Positions 13,279 through 19,880 of a stretch of 64,000 nt of DNA are shown here, in pieces. The translations under genes and the position numbers were made by a program. Position 1 is the stretch's first letter; each line of letters opens with the position of its first letter. The notes beneath the pieces were generated by a model that saw nothing but the letters and a program-made list of their open reading frames with translations, had not been told where the DNA came from and searched no databases. The DNA is from DATCRE01 sp964235605 (lineage in GTDB: Bacteria > Bacteroidota > Bacteroidia > Cytophagales > Cyclobacteriaceae), in NCBI GenBank assembly GCA_964235605.1, contig CAXSCR010000014.1, positions 14,356-78,355 of the forward strand, given 5' to 3'.

Positions 13279-15306
13279 ATGAAGGTAGTTGCAAAATATA
13301 TAAGCAAGTTTAACAACCTAAATGGAAGGCATCTTCCTAAGGCAGATTTACTGGGATTTTACAAAGAGGTAAAATCACAAAATTTACCTGGACTTGTTGA
13401 AGTACAGAAGCGATTAAAAAAGGCGCTATCGAATTATTACGACCATTCAAAAATTATAATTGATAAGCCCATCCCACTACCTAAGAGAAAATTAATAAGC
13501 AAGGAAAAATCTAAAGCCCGTCATGCTAATAATAGCGATTTACTTTACGGACTTGATAACTTCGAAGATGATTCGCATTTGGATGGTAAGGCTTTGGATG
13601 GTCTTAATGATACAACTTACAAAGTAATTACAGACCGGATCCTTGAATTAATAAAAGCAGGTGGCTTAATATGGCGCAAGCCGTGGAATGATAAGGTTTA
13701 CGGGCATACTGACTTAGCACATAATTATGTTACACGCAGCATCTACAGGGGCGGGAATTACTATTTGAATTACCTAGGTGCGAAATATAGTGATCCGTAC
13801 TATCTCACATTTAAACAGGTTACTGGTTTAGGTGGTAAAGTAAACAAAGGCGAACGTGGGTGGCCGGTCGTGTATTTCAAGTGGTTGTACCTTGATACAA
13901 AGTCAAATAAACTTATTGAGAAAGAAGCTGCACTGGATAAAGGTGGAAAACTTAGACCAGGCATTACAAAAATCCCTGGATTATTCTACTACAATGTATT
14001 CAACGCCGCACAATGTAGCGACTTGAAATTAAAGCCACGTGAAAGAGATAGCAAGCGTAACCAGAAGGAGCTAATTGAATCAGCTGAAAATATTGTTAAT
14101 CAAATGCCGAAAAAGCCGTTGATTAAAACAGGTGCAGCTGCATTCTATAGGCCATCATCTGATCACGTAGAAATGCCTTCAATTAATCAATTTAAAATAG
14201 GGCAGGAGTATTATGGTACGCTCTTCCATGAATTGATACATAGTACAGGGCACTCTTCACGTGTGGAACGCGATTTAACTGGAAGTTTTGGCAGTAAGCC
14301 TTATGCGTTTGAAGAACTAATAGCGGAGCTTGGAGCTAGTTACCTATGTGGCGAAAGTGGTGTTCTATATTTCACTATGAAGAACTCAGCGGCATATATA
14401 AAAGGTTGGAGCTCCAGACTTACTAAGGAGATGGAAAGTGACCCTAAGTTTTTTCTTCGCGCATCCTCACAGGCGCAAAAGGCTGCCGACTTCATTTTAA
14501 ATATTGACCCGACAAAAAGAAAGGTTATGAAGTCAGCTGTACCTAAAGCAAGGAAACTAGCAAAGAAGTCAGTTGTTAAATCACGTCAACCCGTAAAATT
14601 GAAAAAGACGGTTGATAAAAAAACCACTGTAAAAAAAATCAAGGCTGGATTAGCTGGATTTATTACTGCTGACAAAACACCAGACGTTCCTAAAAACATG
14701 TTTCAGTTACCCGGTGAAATTGGTGCATTGCTTGGCCCTCAACAACGCTATAAACTAGAAATTGTAATCGCTGGTGAAACACATTCAGGCAAAAGTGAAA
14801 TTGCAAAGCAAATTGCTGATGCCTTTATCACGCTTGGAGATGACGTAGGATGGATTGATTGGGAGCAAGGTGGATTAGAAAGCCGAGATACCTCAGATAG
14901 CATTAAACGCAATGTGAAGCCTGAAAACAGAAAGAAACTGCACGTAAGTAGTGACGTGCAAAAAACTTTAGAAGCTGTTAAAGCAATGGCAGGCCATTTC
15001 AAGGTTATTGCACTGGATAGTGGTTCTAGCTTGAAACAAGTTACAAACGCATGGATAGATGAACTTCGCGAGGAATACCCTGAAACAGTTTGGATTATAC
15101 TAATGCAGCAAAATGAAAAGGGTGGTACTCGAGGTGGTTCTGCAGCTGAGTTTGATGCACCTGTAGTCTTAAAAACTTACAGACCAGATGAAACCGATTA
15201 TAAGAAAAACTACACAAAGGTTTTTAAGAATCGAGGTAACAAGACTGGTATATATTACAACATAGCCAGTAAAAAAATTATTAGTAAACCGGACGGCGCA
15301 GTATGA
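13279..15306 (+). CDS. ArdC-like ssDNA-binding / zincin / RecA-like ATPase fusion
   Basis: 675 residues. An N-terminal helical segment (1-60) of a type common in Bacteroidota phages and ICEs is followed by an ArdC-type ssDNA-binding domain (about 110-250) and a zincin metallopeptidase with HELIH at 317-321 and a downstream EE (346-347). A Lys-rich linker contains LAGF (458-461). The C-terminal RecA/RadA-like ATPase has Walker A GETHSGKS (499-506), a Walker B ending at D580 and the QQNEKGGTRGG motif near 610. ArdC and polyvalent proteins protect incoming DNA from restriction and are often injected with it; the ATPase may serve replication, recombination or packaging. It overlaps the next gene by four bases. 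Confidence 0.75.
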   Translation: MKVVAKYISKFNNLNGRHLPKADLLGFYKEVKSQNLPGLVEVQKRLKKALSNYYDHSKIIIDKPIPLPKRKLISKEKSKARHANNSDLLYGLDNFEDDSHLDGKALDGLNDTTYKVITDRILELIKAGGLIWRKPWNDKVYGHTDLAHNYVTRSIYRGGNYYLNYLGAKYSDPYYLTFKQVTGLGGKVNKGERGWPVVYFKWLYLDTKSNKLIEKEAALDKGGKLRPGITKIPGLFYYNVFNAAQCSDLKLKPRERDSKRNQKELIESAENIVNQMPKKPLIKTGAAAFYRPSSDHVEMPSINQFKIGQEYYGTLFHELIHSTGHSSRVERDLTGSFGSKPYAFEELIAELGASYLCGESGVLYFTMKNSAAYIKGWSSRLTKEMESDPKFFLRASSQAQKAADFILNIDPTKRKVMKSAVPKARKLAKKSVVKSRQPVKLKKTVDKKTTVKKIKAGLAGFITADKTPDVPKNMFQLPGEIGALLGPQQRYKLEIVIAGETHSGKSEIAKQIADAFITLGDDVGWIDWEQGGLESRDTSDSIKRNVKPENRKKLHVSSDVQKTLEAVKAMAGHFKVIALDSGSSLKQVTNAWIDELREEYPETVWIILMQQNEKGGTRGGSAAEFDAPVVLKTYRPDETDYKKNYTKVFKNRGNKTGIYYNIASKKIISKPDGAV

Positions 15307-16046
15307 GACAGATCGATGACCTAATTCAAAACATTAATCCTGATGGCAGCATTACTTACCAGACCTTTAATGGCGCGGCAGAGAATGTGCAAAATGAGGA
15401 TGTAACAGTGACGCTTAATGACGGTACTACCGTTTTGGTAATAAATGGTGTGGTTACTGTTAAACTACCTAATGGTCAAATCTTTTCAGCACATAAAGAT
15501 AGTGGTCTAGGTGATGGTAAAGTCGTTGGTGGGGCAATGATGACAGCTGGTGGTGTTATTGCGGCTATACCGGCTCCGCCCTGGGCCCAGATCATCGGTG
15601 CTGTTATTGCGGCTGCCGGGGCTCTTATTAGTGCCTTTACTAATGGTAAAGCAGCAAGGAAGGCAGAACTGGAAGCTGGTCGGTATGATGCAAGTAACAT
15701 TGAACTAAAAAATCAAAATGCGCAGCTAGATCAAAAAATAGCTGATCTACAGAACGAAATAATTAATGCGAAGCAAGCTTTAGGTGTGAAAGATACCGCC
15801 ATTAATGGATTAGGATGGTGTCTGATAAATTGCGCAAAAACCAAAGCTACAACCCATTTAAAAACTGCTAAGGAATTATTCAATGAGTTATCACTTGCGC
15901 AAAATGTGAGAATTGAAACACTGGAAAAGCTAACTAAAGAAGCTCAAAGGGTTTTTAATAAGTCTACTACTTTGAATTATATATATATAGGCGCTGGTGT
16001 ACTTGTCACTGGTGCAGTTGTCTACTATTTAACAAAAAGATCATGA
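15303..16046 (+). CDS. Membrane-interacting coiled-coil protein
   Basis: 247 residues. After a strand-rich N-terminus with a TTVLVINGVVTVKLPNGQ segment come two Gly/Ala-rich hydrophobic stretches (about 78-110), a predicted coiled coil (about 115-165), INGLGWC near 169, a second helical region and a C-terminal transmembrane helix (about 226-243) ending TKRS. A membrane-penetrating role, for example DNA delivery across the host envelope, would suit the layout, but no family is recognised. It overlaps both neighbouring genes by four bases (ATGA), so the three are translationally coupled. Confidence 0.6.
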   Translation: MRQIDDLIQNINPDGSITYQTFNGAAENVQNEDVTVTLNDGTTVLVINGVVTVKLPNGQIFSAHKDSGLGDGKVVGGAMMTAGGVIAAIPAPPWAQIIGAVIAAAGALISAFTNGKAARKAELEAGRYDASNIELKNQNAQLDQKIADLQNEIINAKQALGVKDTAINGLGWCLINCAKTKATTHLKTAKELFNELSLAQNVRIETLEKLTKEAQRVFNKSTTLNYIYIGAGVLVTGAVVYYLTKRS

Positions 16047-16564
16047 AGTACTTCAGTCAATCTCAAACACAAAGTCCGGAGCAATTTTCTGGATTTGGAA
16101 GTTGGTTATCACGCGCCGTTTCTAATGTCGGAAAGTTCGTACAACAAACGGACCTTGTAAGTCATGCAGCAAATGAACTAGGTGTCGGTAAATCGACCGT
16201 CGGTAAAATTCTTGTACCAACTGCCAGTAACAACATCAACAAGAATCAGACAATTGTAAAAAAGGATATGCCTAAACCTGTCTGGGTTGTTAATAGTGTA
16301 AACTGTGCTAAGAGTGAGTATAAAGGAGATCAGAAATGTATTGCGTTTAATGAGGCTCAGACGGCAGCTGTTGTGTCACAAGAAGTTATCGCAGTACCTG
16401 AAGAAAAGGTTTCTAACAAAACGATAGTCATAGTTGGTGGCGCCATTTTGTTAGCAGGTGGATTGTTGTATCTGGCAAATAAGAAAGGAAAAACTGCATT
16501 GAGTGGTGTATCAAAAAAACGCAGGACAAGGCGTGCTGTACGTAAGGTTAAATCAAAAAAATAA
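16043..16564 (+). CDS. Tail-anchored protein with LSG tag and basic tail
   Basis: 173 residues. The N-terminal part has FSGFGSWLS (15-23), then a soluble domain with two Cys (C88 and C99). A transmembrane helix (about 126-145) is followed by ALSGV (152-156) and a tail of mostly Lys and Arg to the end. The tail would face the side where nucleic acid can be bound, as expected for an inner-membrane virion protein that contacts packaged DNA. No family recognised. Confidence 0.6.
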   Translation: MKYFSQSQTQSPEQFSGFGSWLSRAVSNVGKFVQQTDLVSHAANELGVGKSTVGKILVPTASNNINKNQTIVKKDMPKPVWVVNSVNCAKSEYKGDQKCIAFNEAQTAAVVSQEVIAVPEEKVSNKTIVIVGGAILLAGGLLYLANKKGKTALSGVSKKRRTRRAVRKVKSKK

Positions 16565-16573
16565 TTTTCAATC

Positions 16574-16954
16574 ATGCTAAAAGGACTAGGAATAACAAGC
16601 CCCATTCAAACTACTGTACCGGTAAGCGCTACAGTTAAACCAGTGACGTTAACACCAGCAATCCCGACTCCTCAGACAAGTCTATGGGATAAAATAAAAA
16701 ACATGAGTTCCACAGTTATTACAGCTGGAGCTGATCTTGCGCAAACAGTAGGTGTTTTTAAAAGTGATGCCTCTGTGCCAGCGGCTTATTCATCTGGTCC
16801 ATCAACTATTAAGTCAAATACAAAATGGTATTTCATTGGGGGTGGCGTGTTAGCAGCAGCGGTGATAACAGCCGTTGTCTTGAAAAAACGTAAAAAGAAA
16901 AAGTCGCTTGGCTCAGTAGTAGTAAAGAAACGTAGAACTAAAAAGAGAGCCTAA
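16574..16954 (+). CDS. Tail-anchored protein with very basic tail
   Basis: 126 residues, starting MLKGLGITSP. A Pro/Thr-rich N-terminal part leads to a short helix and then a transmembrane helix at about 84-103. The last 23 residues contain 14 Lys or Arg with SLGSVVV between two basic blocks. Its organisation closely parallels the gene before it, so the two are probably distant paralogues or functional partners. No family recognised. Confidence 0.6.
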   Translation: MLKGLGITSPIQTTVPVSATVKPVTLTPAIPTPQTSLWDKIKNMSSTVITAGADLAQTVGVFKSDASVPAAYSSGPSTIKSNTKWYFIGGGVLAAAVITAVVLKKRKKKKSLGSVVVKKRRTKKRA

Positions 16955-16958
16955 AATT

Positions 16959-17258
16959 ATGAGAAATCACTTAGGAGTAGTTGACTGGACACAGGTTGCA
17001 AATGCAGCTACTAGTATAAGTTCAGCTGTACAAAGCGGTGCTACGGCCTACACGACTGTAGTTAATTCTTTGGCGAAGCCTAGTGCGGCTGTACAACAAT
17101 ACTTAAATCCCACATCCACAACACAGAATGGTAGTAGTAGTTCGTCAAGTAATAATACATTAATGTATGTTGCTCTTGGTGGTGTTGGTCTGTTAGTTGT
17201 AGGCGCAGTTGCTTTTGCGGCATCTGCTAAAAGTAGAAAAGACAGAGGCTACTACTAG
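16959..17258 (+). CDS. Small tail-anchored protein, last gene of the operon
   Basis: 99 residues. An amphipathic Ala/Ser-rich N-terminal region and a Ser/Asn-rich linker (about 51-66) precede a transmembrane helix (about 67-88) and a short basic tail (KSRKDRGYY). It resembles the previous two proteins in layout but lacks the LSG tag. The stop codon lies inside the loop of the operon terminator. Confidence 0.55.
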   Translation: MRNHLGVVDWTQVANAATSISSAVQSGATAYTTVVNSLAKPSAAVQQYLNPTSTTQNGSSSSSSNNTLMYVALGGVGLLVVGAVAFAASAKSRKDRGYY

Positions 17259-17272
17259 CTTCTGTCTTTTAG
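17237..17272 (+). terminator. Terminator of the structural operon
   Basis: A 14-bp stem (aaaagacagaggct / agcttctgtctttt, one G-T pair) with a six-base loop contains the stop codon of the last gene. Because both arms end in A or T runs it can act in both directions, against the leftward integrase transcript as well. Confidence 0.85.
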
Positions 17273-17421
17273 TCAACCCGAAAAGTAAACTTTTGTGTTA
17301 AAGATTTTAGATTTGATTGGTAAGGATGAAAATGGGTATGATACCCAAGGCTACTCTATTTTTAAAAAAGTATGTCTACTTATTTTTGTCACTGTCTATA
17401 TTGTCATTGTTGCCTATTTGG

Positions 17422-17718
17422 CTATTTGTACTTAATTGCTTCGTACTTGAAATTTTCAAAATGTATAATTACCCCATCTGCTTTTTCTTCAGCGGCTTTT
17501 TTTGCTGAACGCGAGACCATCCCATCGCACTGACCCATAAAAACAGTTGTAATTCCTGATTTTATTACTTCATAATCGCGAAGAGGTACACTAAACGCAT
17601 AGACATCTACACCCTCTATTTTTTCAACACGTGCATTACCAGTTTGTTGTTGAAATGATGCAAGGAGAATTACGGCTACTACAGAGGCGGTAATAGTAAG
17701 TACAATTTTAGTTATCAT
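17422..17718 (-). CDS. Small exported or anchored protein next to the integrase
   Basis: 98 residues. An N-terminal hydrophobic segment (about 3-22) serves as signal peptide or anchor. The remainder (VDVYAFSVPLRDYEVIKSG, ... KADGVIIHF) resembles small Bacteroidota periplasmic proteins with a heavy-metal-binding-like alpha/beta domain, but no family is certain. The gene overlaps the end of the integrase by 11 bases, so the two are co-transcribed leftward. Confidence 0.6.
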   Translation of the reverse strand: MITKIVLTITASVVAVILLASFQQQTGNARVEKIEGVDVYAFSVPLRDYEVIKSGITTVFMGQCDGMVSRSAKKAAEEKADGVIIHFENFKYEAIKYK

Positions 17719-19021
17719 AGTTTTTAAAAGGATCTTTCCATTTGTTAAGTTCCTTATTTTGAATGAACATACCTAATTCGCGTAAGTACTCCATCGTCTG
17801 CTCCAAAGTTGTATGTCTACACATTTTCATGACTAGGTAAGGATCTTTGGTAGCCAGGTACAGCGCGATTGCACCGGAATGTTTAAAGCTGTATAGGTTG
17901 TAGTTTGGGTTTAATTCACGAAGACCAAGGCTTTCTAAGTGCTTTACAATTCTTTTATAGAATACATTGATACCAACCGTACTTGGTCCAGGTGTATGTG
18001 CTTTCTTATCGTGGTTACTGAAGACGTATAGATTGGGAGGGTATTTAAGTACGCCGCTTTCTTCAATCACTTTGGCAAATTCATCCGGTATTGGTACGTA
18101 ATCTTCTATGTCTGTTTTCGCGTGCTCTCCGACGAATAGAATCCTGCGCAACGTCATATCAATGTGACCAACTTTTAAATGCCTTAACTCCTTAGGTCTT
18201 GCCAACGTGAAGTAGATACATTGAATAAAAAATAAAACATGATGTTCCTTTTTCTTGATCAAAGAATCACGGATCAACAAAAGTTGATCGTTGTTATATG
18301 CTGCGTGTTTATGTGTTGTGACTTTCAGTCGCGGAATACCTATGAATGGATTTTTTTTAAACAGCGAATCATCCAGACTCATAAGCGTATTGATGCTTGC
18401 ACGCATTATAGCTATCCGACAATTATATGTTTTAGGTCCGACCTTTCTTACAAGCCGCAAATAATCCAGATACCGGTTGACAAAATTTGGTTTAACTTCA
18501 CGTAGTCGAATTTTGCTATCAATCTTTGAGCTTTCAAAAAAATCTAGGATTGTTGTTTTGGTAGCCTCATACTCTTTAATAGTTCCCTCTTCACGCTTAT
18601 CGAATTCAGTCTTGCGAGTAATAACAAAGTCGAGTGCGTTTATCAAAGTATAGCCTCTGAAGTTGTACACTTCAATTCCATCATCTTTCTCACGCTTTTC
18701 TGTTTCCTGGAATGCGCCACTAGCAAGCGTACTATTGATTTCTTCTATGCATTGAGCAGCAAAATGTAACCGTTCTTCAAGCGTATGAATATCCGCGAGC
18801 TCTGGTTTTAGAACGCGTCTGCGCACTAGCTCTTCACGTCCAATGTCCCAAACATAGTATTTGATATACCATGTCTTAGTCATGTCATGATCAATAGGAA
18901 TTAATTCAGCTTCACGGTAGGGGTAGCCATTAAAATTTTTTATTGGCTTTCTTTTACGCTTGTATCTGACAATATTATCTGACACTATTGTAGTGGATGG
19001 AAAAAAAATAGCCTTATTCAT
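17708..19021 (-). CDS. int: Tyrosine recombinase (integrase) of the element
   Basis: 437 residues from the ATG at 19021; a start at residue 47 (MTKTW) is an alternative. An N-terminal arm-binding region, a SAM-like core-binding domain (about 120-225) and a catalytic domain are visible. Catalytic positions are R275 (TLARPKEL), H403 (CRHTTLEQ) and nucleophile Y412. The box usually written HxxRH reads YSFKH (377-381), so the first His and the second Arg are Tyr and Lys. The gene abuts the 3' end of tRNA-Pro, the expected integration target. Its start codon and first codons coincide with the terminator of that tRNA. Confidence 0.88.
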   Translation of the reverse strand: MNKAIFFPSTTIVSDNIVRYKRKRKPIKNFNGYPYREAELIPIDHDMTKTWYIKYYVWDIGREELVRRRVLKPELADIHTLEERLHFAAQCIEEINSTLASGAFQETEKREKDDGIEVYNFRGYTLINALDFVITRKTEFDKREEGTIKEYEATKTTILDFFESSKIDSKIRLREVKPNFVNRYLDYLRLVRKVGPKTYNCRIAIMRASINTLMSLDDSLFKKNPFIGIPRLKVTTHKHAAYNNDQLLLIRDSLIKKKEHHVLFFIQCIYFTLARPKELRHLKVGHIDMTLRRILFVGEHAKTDIEDYVPIPDEFAKVIEESGVLKYPPNLYVFSNHDKKAHTPGPSTVGINVFYKRIVKHLESLGLRELNPNYNLYSFKHSGAIALYLATKDPYLVMKMCRHTTLEQTMEYLRELGMFIQNKELNKWKDPFKNYDN

Positions 19022-19031
19022 CGAATAAGGC
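19001..19031 (-). terminator. tRNA-Pro terminator overlapping the integrase start
   Basis: Read leftward from the tRNA, GCCTTATTC-GAT-GAATAAGGC forms a perfect 9-bp stem with a three-base loop, followed by TATTTTTTTT. The integrase ATG (19021-19019) is in the loop and the T run is integrase codons 5 to 7. Confidence 0.85.
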
Positions 19032-19041
19032 CTTTTATTTG

Positions 19042-19115
19042 TCGGGGTGGCCAGATTCGAACTGACGACCTCTTGGTCCCAAACCAAGCGCGATACCGGG
19101 CTACGCTACACCCCG
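19042..19115 (-). tRNA. tRNA-Pro (TGG)
   Basis: Cloverleaf with acceptor stem CGGGGTG/CACCCCG, anticodon stem around TTTGGGA giving anticodon TGG, and T-arm with GTTCGAATC. Discriminator A at 19042; CCA is not encoded. Its 3' end faces the integrase, so it is the probable attachment site. Confidence 0.93.
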
Positions 19116-19199
19116 AACTTTCAATTTTGGCGCAAGATACACTAAATCTTTACACCTCCAATCTCTAAAATTATAACTTCATTATATTTTTATGATTTG

Positions 19200-19273
19200 T
19201 GATCCGACAGGGAATCGAACCCCGAACCGTCAGATTAGAAATCTGATGCTCTATCCAGTTGAGCTATCGGACC
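19200..19273 (-). tRNA. tRNA-Arg (TCT)
   Basis: Acceptor stem GGTCCGA/TCGGATC with one G-T pair, anticodon loop TTTCTAA (anticodon TCT) and T-arm GGTTCGATTCC. CCA is not encoded. Confidence 0.93.
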
Positions 19274-19277
19274 ATTA

Positions 19278-19556
19278 TTAATTGTCGTGACTTCGGTACA
19301 TTGCCAAGCGCATTTTTGACACACGCTCGTAGTTTTCATAATACCAATCACAATCATTCTTAATCACCAAGTCAAATTTCCTGAATATTTCCAGGATAGT
19401 TGCACATTCAAACGCGCCGAGATTGTTTATAAGTGTTTCTTATAATCAGTAAGCAGCGCTCCGGTAGTATCAGCTAAGCGTAATACAATGTTCAGACTTA
19501 CCTGTCCCATTGATCCCTGAGATAACTTTCGACCTGCTTATTTCTGTAGACTTCAT
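19278..19556 (-). pseudogene. Decayed small gene between tRNAs
   Basis: Leftward translation from ATG 19556 gives MKSTEISRSKVISGING, continues in a second frame as VSLNIVLRLADTTGALL, and returns as LINNLGAFECATILEIF ... DWYYENYERVSKMRL before a stop at 19278. Two compensating shifts restore a length divisible by three. The pieces look like real protein, so this is probably an inactivated gene of about 92 codons; no family is recognised. It accounts for most of the space between tRNA-Arg and tRNA-Ser. Confidence 0.4.
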
Positions 19557-19632
19557 TTAAACTTTTATGTACCACGTTTTGTCGATTTAGTACACCTTAA
19601 GTTTTTCGAAATCAAACATACCTCAGTATCAT

Positions 19633-19722
<90 letters not shown>

Positions 19723-19809
19723 AGGTTTTTGACTTAGTACCTTTCTTCTCAAAAAAGGAATGCAAATATATAAGATGAATTAAAACTATAACAGCCCATT
19801 TCCCAAATC

Positions 19810-19846
19810 TTTGAATAAAAGCAGTCTTTTTACGGTTTTTATTCAA
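19810..19846 (-). terminator. Possible terminator downstream of 19881
   Basis: An 11-bp A/T-rich stem (tttgaataaaa / ttttattcaaa) lies 35 bases after the end of the leftward gene. The stem is weak but well placed. Confidence 0.4.
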
Positions 19847-19880
19847 AAAGGTCTTGTTATCCCTAAAGCATAGCACGAAA

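Larger units (their letters stand above)
1130..19042. mobile_element. Integrated virus-like element (right part; left end not found)
   Basis: The region holds a collinear series of phage-like genes ending in a tyrosine integrase that abuts the 3' end of tRNA-Pro, the usual arrangement of an element inserted in a tRNA gene. Virus-type products are a beta-helix spike with tandem repeats, a fibre-like protein, GH108 muramidase and an ArdC-type anti-restriction fusion. I looked for a second copy of the tRNA-Pro 3' end near 1-1500 and found none, so the element probably extends left beyond the window; 1130 is only where the distinctive TGCGCA-rich sequence begins. No terminase, portal or tail assembly genes are recognisable. 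Confidence 0.72.

Noticed and set aside
17317..17508. 63-residue hydrophobic ORF on the plus strand
   Set aside because: It overlaps the better supported leftward gene at 17422 and lies after the operon terminator; composition is just Phe/Leu-rich.
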